A stretch of 64,000 bases of DNA from Trachythela sp. YZ-2020 (Eukaryota; Cnidaria; Anthozoa; Malacalcyonacea; Clavulariidae), in NCBI GenBank assembly GCA_016169945.1, contig JADLSH010000103.1:124001-188000 (forward strand), in the 5' to 3' direction. Shown here piece after piece: positions 47,145-57,574 of the stretch. The notes under the pieces were generated by a model. It saw only the letters and a list, made by a program, of their open reading frames with translations. It was not told the DNA's origin and searched no databases. The first letter of the stretch is position 1; each line of letters begins with the position of its first letter. A program made the position numbers and the translations under genes.

Positions 47145-47798
47145 GTGCTGCTGAAAAGCAATCATTTCCAGACAGTCAGTGGTAACGGAATGAGCTGCAA
47201 ATTTTGCGGAAAACAATTTAGCCGCGGTTACAATCTACGCAGACACGAAAAGGAATACTGTCCACTACGCGACCAAGAAAGAAACATGTCTCAAACAGAC
47301 TTGGATGGCCAGGAAAGGGATTTCCAAGACGATGTCTCGACAACTTCAACTCTTGGGTCTCAAATTTCGATGACGACTGATAATGAGTCAGAAACTGAAG
47401 AAGCAGAAGAAGCAGAAGAAATGGATCCTTGGATACCAATGATAGAAGAAGCAAAGCAAAGAAGTAATACAGCTTTTGAGGAAATGAAAGAGAGCCTTAT
47501 AAACAGCGGTCTTGATGAGCAATCTGCTGCCGACAAAGCTTACACCACTATTCTGGCTGAACTCCAGAAGGAACTTGAAAATATTTATATGCTACGTCTC
47601 CTGTGGATGAAACAACTAAAGAAAGATCCCGCACATAGAAAAATAATGCAGACAAAGGATGTGCTTGTGGAAAACGATGACTTTGATACAGGGGAAGATT
47701 TAGAAGCTGCTATTGATAACAGGAAATTTCTTATAAAAAGACATTTAAAGGATTACGATTTTGATGAAGAGAATAATGAAGAAAGTGATAATGAATAG
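47145..47798 (+). CDS. Gene Z, zinc-finger acidic protein (intact)
   Basis: Open frame of 217 residues. The Met at 47190 (MSCKFCGK) is an equally good start and gives 202 residues. It opens with one finger, CKFCGKQFSRGYNLRRHEKE then YC (C-x2-C-x12-H-x4-C). Next come a Gln/Asp/Ser/Thr-rich linker and a Glu-rich run (about 80-100), a helical middle (SADKAYTTILAELQKELE), and the region LLWMKQLKKDPAHRKIMQTK shared with element 1. It ends in a very acidic tail, EENNEESDNE. This is the only gene of the cassette still intact. DNA binding through the finger is a reasonable inference; function unknown. It diverges from the ATPase across the repeat spacer. Confidence 0.85.
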   Translation: MLLKSNHFQTVSGNGMSCKFCGKQFSRGYNLRRHEKEYCPLRDQERNMSQTDLDGQERDFQDDVSTTSTLGSQISMTTDNESETEEAEEAEEMDPWIPMIEEAKQRSNTAFEEMKESLINSGLDEQSAADKAYTTILAELQKELENIYMLRLLWMKQLKKDPAHRKIMQTKDVLVENDDFDTGEDLEAAIDNRKFLIKRHLKDYDFDEENNEESDNE

Positions 47799-48119
47799 AA
47801 GCTAAACTTGGTCAAACGGTGTAATACGGTTAAAATCAAAACACAAATCGCTCTGCTGTTATTTCTCTCAACTGAGAACAAACATTCCGTACAGCGTCGC
47901 GCGAAACTTTTTCACACCTCAGAGGGTACGTCGCCTCATTATTATTCTTACTTCCGGGCGTGACGTATGAATACTAATAATCGGTTCAAAGGGTACGTCT
48001 CCTCCGGGTTGCGCAACCTCAGAGGGGTACGTCACCGCATTATTATTCTTACTTACAGGCATAACGTATGAATTCTAATTACTTCCGGCCCTGTATGTAT
48101 GTGTTTATCTACTATCACT

Positions 48120-48316
48120 GCATTTTTAGCTTAGTTTCTTGATTTAAGCTGACGAGAGAACATTAGTTAGACGTGTTGTCTAAAACGTCGCCAATTTTCT
48201 TTAAGATTTTCGCCGACCCATTGCATCATAGGAGCTTTTATTCCGCTTAACGTCATTACTGTAGCTAGTGTATTCGGTATTTAGTATGTTTTTGTTTACT
48301 CCTGACACCATGTTAT
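48120..48316 (-). pseudogene. Gypsy 5' end: LTR edge, primer site and gag start
   Basis: On the minus strand an ATAACA LTR end (48311-48316) is followed by TGGTGTCAGGAGT (48298-48310), a typical primer-binding site. Then comes gag sequence (KAPMMQWVGENLKENWRRFR) with breaks. The gag is cut by Polinton element 2. The LTR continues to the right for an unknown length. Confidence 0.7.
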
Positions 48317-48654
48317 AGTCTTTAAACTTTATATTTTCGAATTATATATATTTGTGTGCGAAAAAACAACAACCAAAGACCAAACGCGAGTCCCTCGTGG
48401 GAGGTCTCAAACCGGAAGTATCATTACGACTTCAAGATCAATAAAATATATTTCATTTACCATTATGCGAAACTAGTACAGTTACTCTAACAGTCAAATT
48501 GAAAAACTCATGTTTCACTAGTTTAACACAGGTTAATGGGCCAACTGCACACTCTATATTGCTGTATTTAACATTTTATCCCCGAGCTTACAGCGCCGTG
48601 GGAAAGAATTCGGTTCGGATATTTACACCCGGGTATGTGAGAACATAGCGGAAT

Positions 48655-48745
48655 GCGAAGTTGTCCGCCATTATGTCATGGACGGTTTTGCTCGTTATGC
48701 GCATGCGCGGGCGCAAGCCGAGAGCGGACTGGTATCTACGAAGCT
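48655..48745. promoter_or_regulatory. Possible promoter with TGCGCATGCGC site
   Basis: A CpG-containing patch with TGCGCATGCGC (an NRF-1-like palindrome) and GTCCGCCATTATG (an ATGGCGGAC site on the minus strand). It lies ~250 bp before the candidate signal-peptide exon. A similar patch sits inverted at 41960-42055. Promoter activity is inferred only from these motifs. Confidence 0.35.
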
Positions 48746-48989
48746 TATATATGATTGACTAAGATAATGATTTTGTTTTTCAGGGCACACGTCAGAAGTT
48801 CAACTGTCAATATTTTATTTTTTATAGGATTTCATAAAGAAATATAAAAACGAACTAAACTACAACGACGAGCGTACTTGAATAAGCATTGTTGCTTCGT
48901 TGGATTGTCATGTTTCGATTGAAAACAAGCTTACAGTATTAAAAAAATTGGCGGCTGTCAAAGATGAACCCCGGACGAAGATCACAAAC

Positions 48990-49027
48990 ATGAAACTCTT
49001 TACAGTATTAATAATGTCGTACCTTGG
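48990..49027 (+). CDS. Candidate first exon: signal peptide
   Basis: ATG in a good context (AAACATGA), then MKLFTVLIMSYL and a strong donor GTAAGC, phase 1. The residues look like the core of a signal peptide. The candidate exon at 52435 begins with two bases that complete an Ala codon in frame. A decayed copy of this stretch (start codon and donor lost) lies near 57210-57260 within a segmental duplication. No transcript evidence; a chance match is possible. Confidence 0.4.
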
Positions 49028-49129
49028 TAAGCAATAAACTATAAAGTATTTGACTAATATCTGATTTTCTGCATCAATTGCGGTAGCGTTGTGGGTTTCG
49101 TGCAGATTTTGTACAATCTTAGACCATTC

Positions 49130-49600
49130 TTAAACAATGATATTTTTTTATACGAATTCATGTTCATACTTAATAGGAATTGTTATATCGTGTTTTAATA
49201 GTCATTTGGCTTTGCTTTGCAACTATGCCATGTGGCTTGAGCAAAGCAAAACTTTTGTGATCAATATATTTCATAGTTTCTCGACTAGAGCTGAAAGGAA
49301 TTTACAGTGCCGTTTCATGAAGATATTTCGAAACGCTTTACAAAACGTGCAGGCTGAATTTACCTTTAATTGACATTTGCAATGTACAATTCTATATATA
49401 GTTCAAAATATTAATCCTTTCATGTTTTTTCATTTTGGACACAATTTTAAATTTATGTTACCATGGCAACCACTGGTTGCGCTTGCATATACCTCACAAC
49501 GAAGACGAAGTTTCGAATAATTATGATGACGATAATATTTTTCAACTATAATTGGCAGAAAGCGCTAGGGGTTGCTGCGTGCATGTATTTCTAGTAATGT
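49130..49600. repeat. Segmental duplication landmark C/D, left copy
   Basis: Sequence around 49130-49250 (TTCTTAAACAATGATATTTT, then TGTTTTAATAGTCATTTGGC) and 49590-49600 (GCATGTATTTCTAGT) matches 57325-57500 in the same order. Similarity is clear but diverged, with small gaps. Confidence 0.7.
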
Positions 49601-50842
49601 TCATACATTTGAGGTGATGTTGGTGAATGTCTCAAACTGGGTGGCAGATGTTCAGCAGTGAAGACATTTTATTAATGAATTATTTGATTTATTCTAAAAA
49701 AATTATAGGAAAATTATGATTGCTGTAGGCCTTGTGATTCTAAGTATATGGCTGCTTTTCGGATTGTTCTCCCATTAATCATTAATCATTATCAATACTG
49801 TTACTCTACACCTTGGACTGCTCTGTTTCAACAGTTTTGTTATACATCAATATTAATAGTAACGTATTTGTCTATTTATTAAGTAATTACATAATTCATT
49901 TAAATGTTAATTTAAGAGTTATTTAGTTCTTAATTAGCTACTTAGGTACGGGAAAAATTCTGGCAGGATATAGCTTAACTATATTTTGAAGTTCTGACAG
50001 AACCATAACTATAAGTATTCTCATAGCCTGCATGCTAGTAATTGCTAATAAATAATTATACTAAAATTGTTACAGAATCCTATTGCATTCCTGAGTATCT
50101 TTATAGACATTTTTGTAGTGCCGTTTTCGATTCTTACAGGAATCATATAAGAGTTGCTATATGATCCTATTGGATTGTAACAGGATTTCGTATAGGATCT
50201 TATAGGATCGTATTGGAATCCCAATAGGAATTTAGGCCGAATTAGAAGCTACAGGATGTTCTACAGGATTGCTGTTGAACATTTTTGAAAGAAGGATAAG
50301 CTGTTGGATAGAGTAAGGAGTATCTGTGAGATATTCTAAAGTAACTTTAACTTTTGCATGACGTCATTTGAGAGCACATGGAATATTAATGAGTTAGTTT
50401 TAAAGAGAGAAATAGTTAGACATTTTTTTCGTTTAGTTTTGTAAATACATTGTTATAATTTGGGAATAAATGTTAAGAGTCCAAACCAGCGCACGAGTGT
50501 GAACCTTAATCGAATCAATGAGAAGATTCTGAATTGAAATTTATCCTATATTCTACATTATCTAATTAAAGCAACATTTCATAAGCACAATTGTAAAGAG
50601 ATGGGGATGATTTTGGGGAGAAATCCTAATGCATAAAAATATTGTAGAATTATTATTGTAGAACAGAAAAATGGACTTTTTACTCGCTTGAAAAGGTATC
50701 TTCAACCTTTTTATTTATTCGCTAGTTTTGACCAGTTCGAGCACGCAAAAAAGTTGTTGTAATAAAAAAAAATTTTCGCTTGCAAGGAATAAATAACTTT
50801 CATCTGCTAAACAAATCCTAAATAAATATAAATAATACATAC
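49601..50842. other. Intron-like stretch
   Basis: No gene recognised. Around 50060-50260 there are irregular repeats of ATCCTATAGGATC-like words (TCCTATTG, AGGATCTTATAGG), which could fold locally. Confidence 0.4.
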
Positions 50843-50974
50843 CAACACATTTTGTCCCATTTAAGATAAACCCTTCAACACATCCGCATGTGCAAGAACC
50901 TTCGGTGTTGATGCACTTTTCATTTTTTGAAACTTTGCAACCACAGTACGGAGACGATGCGCATTCATCAATAT
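50843..50974 (-). CDS. EGF-like exon (EGF-B)
   Basis: A 132-bp exon, phase 1-1, acceptor TTTCTCCCAG and donor GTATGT. It encodes IDECASSPYCGC, KVSKNEKCINTEGSCTCGCV and EGFILNGTKCVG. Eight cysteines rather than the usual six, with two extra pairs in the CGC/CTCGC region, so the module is a diverged EGF variant. It lies between the other two EGF exons of the same minus-strand gene. Confidence 0.87.
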
Positions 50975-52434
50975 CTGGGAGAAAGTTTAAAGATAAATGT
51001 ATTAGCTCGCATATAACCCTACGATTTGTCGATATTTTTCACGATTTGTCGATATTTTTGGAGTTAAAGTTACCGTTTATAGCCCATTCACCTACAAAAA
51101 TCCGCTTTAAAGCCCACCCTTCCTCATGACTCAGAATGAACCACGGAAGAGACAGGATGTAAGACTTACGTATAAACATGCACATTTTGTTATTGTACTT
51201 AATACCTGCTATTAGAAGTATGTTCAAAACTTTTGATATTTTTTGAGATAAAATCCCCGCTTTTTGCCCATGCGCCTATAGAAATCGGCATAAAGGAGCA
51301 CCCCTCTATACTAAGAATCAACCACGGAAATGGAAGGAAGTAAGATGCACATATGACATGCAGATTTCGTCTTAGTATTTAATATTCAACACAAGAAATC
51401 GTGAAAATTTCATATAACAATAAATATCAAAATAATTTACAGTTTCTTAATTAATATAGGGGAAGCGTTAGATTTGAAGTTCCATGGGATGAGTATTAAG
51501 ACCAAGAAATATAAAAATTCAAGTTGAGGGTATCATTATAGAATATCTTGAAAACTAAGAAAAAAGCTAACCAGGAAAAAAATTTGGACATAAAAAAAAT
51601 CAAAAGAAGTATTTTGACGAATGTCGAACACAACATCATAAATTGTAGGAAGTTAAGCCGCTTATTTTTATTTGTTCTTACAATCTTGGCATTTGCTTCA
51701 GGTAATAAACTGTAAATACCATCAGTATGTATATAATATTCAATTCGACAACCAAGACTCTACCGGATCCAGTCTTCAGTTATTTGTCATTACCCTGCAG
51801 AGATGTTGAACAAGTTGCAAGGACTGGAAATCCGGTAAAGTGGTATTTGATATGACATCTCAAATTCACAAATGAATCAGTATTTTAATAAAAATTTGGT
51901 TTAAGGTGGGCGAAATTCTATGCGACAATTAAGATCAAATATCGAGTAGCGCTCACAGTACAGATTTCCTATCTATTATTCACGAACTTGGGATATGTAC
52001 ATAACACGACACCGATCTAGTAGTCAACTTTTGTTCGCAAACATTGGAAAGTTTTATTAGCATTCATGGTTTTCAACAAAAATATTTTGCTGTAAAAGTT
52101 CAAAATGATTGTCAATAGAGGCTTGTCCATGGTGATCATTGAATATTTCCAGAAATGTCTTATAAAATTGAAATGTCTAATTTTTTGCAGGTTTGCCAAG
52201 AAATTTTCTTATTAACAATCTGATTCAGGTAATTCTCCATCAGATCACAATCCTATTGTGCAATATCTATTCTAGAATGAAAACGTTTCATCTATGGTAA
52301 TATAAAAACGAGATTTTAGCTGTCATTTACTGGCATAAATGTTCTCATAATTATACGAAACTAATCTATAACTGGCAATACTGAGAAATAATTGCTTGGA
52401 ATTTTCCTTTTTTCTTGTGACAGCCGCTGAAATT
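50975..52434. other. Intron-like stretch
   Basis: No exon or transposon recognised. Two similar ~190-bp segments starting near 51050 and 51235 (CACGGAA...AGACAGGATGTAAGA and CACGGAAATGGAAGGAAGTAAGA, each followed by a CACATTTTGT/CAGATTTCGT phrase) look like a diverged tandem duplication. Confidence 0.45.
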
Positions 52435-52499
52435 GAAGCCAGGGATTTAAAAGCACGTCCCCCAGTCTCAGTCAATCATGACCTGTACATGTTACTTTG
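52435..52499 (+). CDS. Candidate second exon of the plus-strand gene
   Basis: Acceptor TTTTTTCTTGTGACAG, then an open 65-bp segment reading AEIEARDLKARPPVSVNHDL then YMLLW, and a GTAAAT donor. Its phase fits the signal-peptide exon at 48990. No further exon could be followed. I do not recognise the family. Low confidence, since splice signals of this quality occur by chance. Confidence 0.3.
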
Positions 52500-53250
52500 G
52501 GTAAATCTTAGTGTAAACGCCACGCTTAGCCTGCGTCGCAGACGCCCACCTTCAAATACGTAGGTGTTACGGACGTCTACGAAGATTTCCGCCATACCGT
52601 GTTCCATAATATATTTCATATTGTTGAAAAAATGTAATTACTGCAGAAAGAACAATTCAGGACTTTCTATCATTGTATAGATGATGAATGATGTAGAGTT
52701 GTGATCAACGCCTTCTGGCCAAAACTGACTTTAGTAGATCAAAATAGAAATACTTGATTAAGGGATAAGTTAATGATATTTTCCGTTTGTATTTGAGGGC
52801 TTTTACTTCGATATATCTCTCAATTCAGGTGAGTAATTGCGTCGTATTTTTGTGTTCTGTGTGTTAATTGTCAACCGTTCGGTGTGCACGTGCTTTGCGC
52901 AAGCAACGCAATTTAATAATTTATATTTTAACAACCAATCATAAACAGAATTATATATTCCACCAACTGTCCCCGGAATCCGTGCGGACGGCGACATGCA
53001 ATTACAAATTACAAATCAGTTACGTCACCGGCACCGATAACTTCGGGGCGCAGATTCAATTCCTGCCAAAGTTGCATTTTTCGCAACTGCTCCTGGCTAG
53101 GTTGAAAAAATGTATATAAATTTTCGTTCGAATATTCCATCTACAAGCACCTTCTACTGTTAGTCCCAACCAACGAGATGCCGAAACAAAATCGATTCCT
53201 AATTAACTTATAAGTAAACGAATATAACTACTATATATTGATATTATTAA
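52500..53250. other. Intron-like stretch
   Basis: No gene seen. The open frames at 52.8-53.1 kb lack any recognised domain. Confidence 0.4.
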
Positions 53251-53587
53251 TAACTAATATATATACTGATTTTTTGGAGTTAAGATTCCACGCTATCTAA
53301 ACTAAATTGATTACACTAGTATTATAACCAGATATTACAAATCTCACACGTCCGGTCGTTCGATATAATTCCGCAGATTGCCTGTAAATAACATACAAAC
53401 ACGCAGATTTCTGACCCAAGATTCAGATTATTCTTGATTATTTAGCCACCATGCAGCTGTGTCGTAAAGTAACTTCAGCAGCAGGTAGTATAAAGAAAAA
53501 GCAGCGGTTTTGAGATCAGAGGAGAAATATAGAGTAGACACAAATGATAATTATAGTTAACATGCTAATACATACGACAATACATAC

Positions 53588-53713
53588 CAGCACATACCGC
53601 TCCATTTAAAATGTACCCTTTCTTACACATACCACATATGTAAGAACCTAGGGTGTTGTTGCATGAAGGAGTGCCCTTAGGACCACATGGGGATGATGAG
53701 CATTCATCGATAT
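53588..53713 (-). CDS. EGF-like exon (EGF-A)
   Basis: A 126-bp exon, phase 1-1, acceptor TTTGTTTAG and donor GTATGT. It encodes IDECSSSPCGPKGTPSCNNT, LGSYICGMCKKGY and ILNGAVCAG. Six EGF cysteines plus a CGMC spacing typical of this gene. The IDEC start suggests calcium binding. It is the most upstream exon found of the minus-strand EGF-SRCR gene; signal peptide and 5' exons must lie beyond ~53.7 kb and were not identified. It and its downstream intron resemble 36100-36640. Confidence 0.9.
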
Positions 53714-54487
53714 CTAAACAAAGCATTGAAAGAGAAATTAGAAAATTTTGTGAGAATATTAAAGCAGAATTAGGCTATTTGGGTATCAATCTGGTTTGAG
53801 CAGGGGCGTATATATTGACTTTGACTGGGGCGGTGAAATCTCAAAATGAGATCGACCCATGAATTTGGACCGACTTTTAACCCATTAGCTACGTATAGGG
53901 GCGGTCTGAGCCCCCACAGCTTTGAGAGAGCACTTATATTTTTTGCCAGCAGTCATACAATATAGAATCATGCTCAGAAGGCACTTGCATAAATTTCTTT
54001 TCAATTCGATGTTTGAGCGAATTTGATCGTATATCTGGATAGTTTTTATGTGTTTTTTTTGCCGAGTTTCGCGGAATAAATTTGCACCGTGGCGTCTCCA
54101 AGTACTGGCTACACGTAAGAGCAAGTTATTTTACTTTTTTATGAAGAAAACGATAAAAATATTGCTGAAACGAGTGACCGTGGTAGCCTGTCAGAGTTTT
54201 GGCACAATATTGCAATAGCTAAAATTATTAGCCAAATCGAAGAAGAACCCTGCTTCAGGTAATCACTTATCGCTCAATCAAAATGTCAATAACTTGGTGA
54301 ATCATTTCGCATATAACCTGAATGATAACTTGCACCTTTTGTTTTTCAACAAAATTGTTTTGATTCATCATATCAGTAAATCATGACATAGTAGAAGTGT
54401 CATTGAGAATTTTCAATTGCATGTAAATGGTTTTTGGACTACAATGTGTATCCTGTCCTGGGAAACACCAGCTCTTGCTGGCCCAAG

Positions 54488-54700
54488 TCAAAGAAGAAGA
54501 ACAGTCACGGGCGAATTGAGTTTGTCCCATAATTTTATGACGTTATCAGCAGGTATAAATGCTCCAATGTATATTATCTCATGGTAAACCAAAAGTAAAA
54601 TGGAGCGTTTCTGGTTAAGTAAACTGGCACGGTCACTGCATTGGCATAGTTCAGTATATTTCAAATTTGATTTTGTCTTATGTGTCTTCCGGTTCGACAT
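54488..54700 (-). pseudogene. Gypsy gag-derived scrap
   Basis: The stretch LNQKRSILLLVYHEIIYIGA then PADNVIK resembles the end of the gag region at 45250-45340 (LVYQVLYIGALPTDNVI in one frame). It is a short remnant of the same gypsy family. Confidence 0.5.
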
Positions 54701-55680
54701 TCATTTCTGCCATCTACTGCAGGAAGAGGAGACGCTATATGCTGTCAACAGACATTTTGGACGATAGTCGGTTGTAGATTCAAGGATTCACTTTCCGAAG
54801 ATTTTACGAATTACGCCCGTTTACGCTTATGCCCATAAATGGTTCGATCTCATGACAACACTGGGCATGCTGGCATCTGTTCGTAGTGCCCCCATTTTAT
54901 ATTCTAGAAACAATTTGTTCAAGCAAAATTAAACAAGACAAGTATAAAGGAAAATTTCCTTCAGTAGCCCATTGAGGTAAGTTGTTCTGAATTTTTAGTT
55001 ACACATTGAAATACACGCTCTTGTATTGTTGGATTTTGGTTCGAATTTAAATTTATATATGTATTTTAGTTTAATAACATATTTGATTTATAGAAACTAG
55101 AGTGTACTCCATAAATAGCGAGTTTGAAATGTTGGATTAAAATAGCTTATAAAACTAGCGGGGAATATTATTTTGTATTATACTCGACCTATAGACTGTG
55201 GTGTTGGTCAAATAAATATTTAAATATTATATATATGTATATGTTAATAATTTATACAGGAATGTATTGTTCCCATCTGGCAGATGTGAATGTTATTAAA
55301 AGTGTATCTTCATTGCATGCTTGGCTAGGAGTATAGGACATGCTATATTAATACCTAGTTTCTGCCAATTTAGAAAATGTCTGGTTTACGACAAATCTGC
55401 AAAAGTTTTCCCAGTGAATAGTTTGGCCAGTGAAATGTTTATAGCGTTCACTGTACGAGGATGTTCCACTTTATAATTTTCATAAATTATATGATTATTG
55501 CCATTCATAGGTTTTAAGCCACTTAATTGCATTATTGCATCTTAGGAGAAAGTGTTTAAATCTTTCATTTTACAAAGACATTATTATTAGATTATTATGT
55601 TATTAAAATGCAGCCATTTTATTATTTTAGCTTATCAAGCACCAGATGTCGAACCTTAATGGCCTATTTATTTAAACTAG
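54701..55680. other. Intron-like stretch
   Basis: No gene seen. A donor-like GAG|GTAAGT occurs at ~54975, but no open exon frame precedes it. Confidence 0.4.
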
Positions 55681-55840
55681 AAATACCATGCATGCAGAAT
55701 CCCGTCGCTCGTTCAAACCAAACAGTTATAGTTCCCAAATGTCAGTGGGCCATTACTGTAGCCATGGTAACACACAACGATGTTATATATTTTTCTTATA
55801 TTTTTGTACAAAATGGTAAAATATTTTAAAATTTTTAATT
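55681..55840. repeat. Segmental duplication landmark B, right copy
   Basis: ATGCATGCAGAATCCCGTCG, then CCATGGTAACACACAAC and TTGTACAAAATGGTAAAATA match 41457-41640 in order and orientation, with ~80% identity by eye. Confidence 0.8.
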
Positions 55841-56826
55841 TTAACAGTAGAAGTATCAATTGTAGTTGAAATTCTTAAAACATCAAGCGTGTAGGACTTT
55901 TGAAGAGAGGGAAATTACGGGGTAAAAATACTTAATAAAAGGTGAAAATCATGCTCGTTTAATTGCGTCATAAGTGATCTATGCAAATACTTCAACATGA
56001 TTGGTTAACAAAGAAATATAGCAGTTTTTATTGGCTAACGCTTTTCGCAGTTTTGCAACTTCTTGATGTCAACTGTGTATTTATACTTTAATCACACATA
56101 ATCCTCAGCCAATCAAATTATTTGTTACACTAGTGCTGTTGCATATTCTGTAGTATGGAGTTTGTGATGCTAATCACGTCTGAGCGGTGTTCCTGTACTT
56201 CGAGTCAACGCCTAAGCGGGCGTCTTGTTTATGTGAAAATGTTGTATACTCAGTATCTTTCAAAGATATTTTACGAACATATTTCATCTTCTATGTGGTA
56301 CTACCACTAGGACTGATCGGATTATGCTATGGAAGCTGCTATCAACTAAAGTACTTAAGAACATATGTACTGTAATTGTGTAAATTTTGTAATAGCGTTA
56401 ACTTTATTCAAATAAAATGGTCATTTCATGTCATTCTTAATCCGCATTAATCTTTTTTCTCTTCTCCTCTGCATGAAATCCCGGTAGACGCATGTACCCT
56501 GTAGCGTACCTATTTTTACACTTGCAACCAATATATTCGAGAATGTTGTTAGGTAGAGGTAATTGCGGGTAAATAATTTCTTGGTAACAATATGCAAACT
56601 ATTGTTACGGAACATTCTGCGGCTCGTTTTAGTATAGTATGTTTGAGAAATAACGGAATATAAAAAGTGACGTCATAGCTTCTTGAACTCCTACAGTTTG
56701 GGATTTAAAACTTCCTGAGTGTATATCATTTTACCTTAACCTTGAAAAACTGCAGGGATGCGAAGTACAATGAAGGTCGTACGCAATCGACACTAAATGT
56801 TCTCATAGTCTGTCATTACCTAAAAA
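55841..56826. other. Gene-free stretch
   Basis: No gene recognised. Short open frames near 56.2 and 56.5 kb match no family. Confidence 0.4.
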
Positions 56827-56828
56827 CC

Positions 56829-57100
56829 TACAATCCTGGTCAAAAATCCTTGGAACACCGAGTAAAAATAGGAACTTCCTGTATCACATTTCTGATTTAC
56901 CGACAGAAATTTGCCAATTGAAATCAAAATTTAATGTTCAGACCACCCCCTGCCCCCTTGGGTAAACCTTTGCAAGTCTACCACACTAAGCACAACATTG
57001 TATGGGGGAAGGAGAGGGTTGTAATCTTTTGATTACGGTGGGTGTCATATTCAGCACTGTAAATATCAAGCGCAGCAACATATTTGACCAGGATTGTAGT
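56829..57100. mobile_element. Tc1-type MITE, ~270 bp
   Basis: The ends are inverted CAATCCTGGTCAAA sequences next to TA dinucleotides on both sides. The extended left end (AATCCTTGGAACAC) resembles Tc1 terminal sequences. No transposase. Confidence 0.8.
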
Positions 57101-57209
57101 TTGACTACCCCCAAATCCGTCCCTGAATTCGTTTACTATAAAGTCTATGTCAATATTTATTGTCTAGTTCATTAATCATTACTTGTATAGGGCCATTTCC
57201 TTTTTTTGT

Positions 57210-57500
57210 TATATTGGTGATGATATTTTACAGTAATAATGTCATATCTAGACAAGCAATGAACTAAAAGTATTTTCCTATCATCTAAACTATTGTCATT
57301 CTTTAACTAATAAATCAATTATCATTCTTAAACAATAATTTTTTTTTATACAAGTTAATGTTCATACATAATATTTAATTGTTCATTTCAGCAATTCAGC
57401 CGGCTGGCTTTGTTTTTGTATTGTGTTTTTAATAGTCCTTTGTAACTATACAATGTGTCTTGACAGGTTCCTGCATGCATGCAGGTATTTCTAGTTTAAA
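57210..57500. repeat. Segmental duplication landmark C/D, right copy
   Basis: Matches 49000-49250 and 49590-49600, including a decayed version of the signal-peptide exon region (AAGCAATGAACTAAAAGTAT vs AAGCAATAAACTATAAAGTA). ATG and donor are lost here. Confidence 0.65.
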
Positions 57501-57528
57501 TAATAATAACTAGAATACTAATTAACTA

Positions 57529-57574
57529 ATGGTACAGACGTCCGGTGCTAAGCATATATTATAACAACCTCTCT
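57529..57574. repeat. Short repeat shared with 63019-63065
   Basis: ACTAATGGTA...CTAAGCATATATTATAACA occurs here and, with a small insertion, at 63019-63065 (TTAAGCATATATTATAACACC). They flank the gypsy element on both sides. Origin unknown. Confidence 0.6.

Larger units (their letters stand above)
45701..48113. mobile_element. Miniature Polinton-like element 2, 2413 bp
   Basis: Inverted repeats of ~290 bp begin AGTAGATAAACACATACATA at both ends. The 6-bp target duplication ATCACT is perfect (45695-45700, 48114-48119). Removing the element and one duplication makes the surrounding gypsy gag read through in frame, so the borders are exact. Cargo: ORF-S (-), ATPase (-), repeat-filled spacer, gene Z (+). 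It shares this cassette and the subterminal phrase GGAAGT(A/G)ATTAGTATTCA with element 1, but the rest of its terminal repeats differs and it lacks ORF-T. Each repeat contains two copies of a ~60-bp block with CGTCACGCCCGGAAGTAAG. No transposition, replication or capsid gene, so non-autonomous. Confidence 0.93.
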
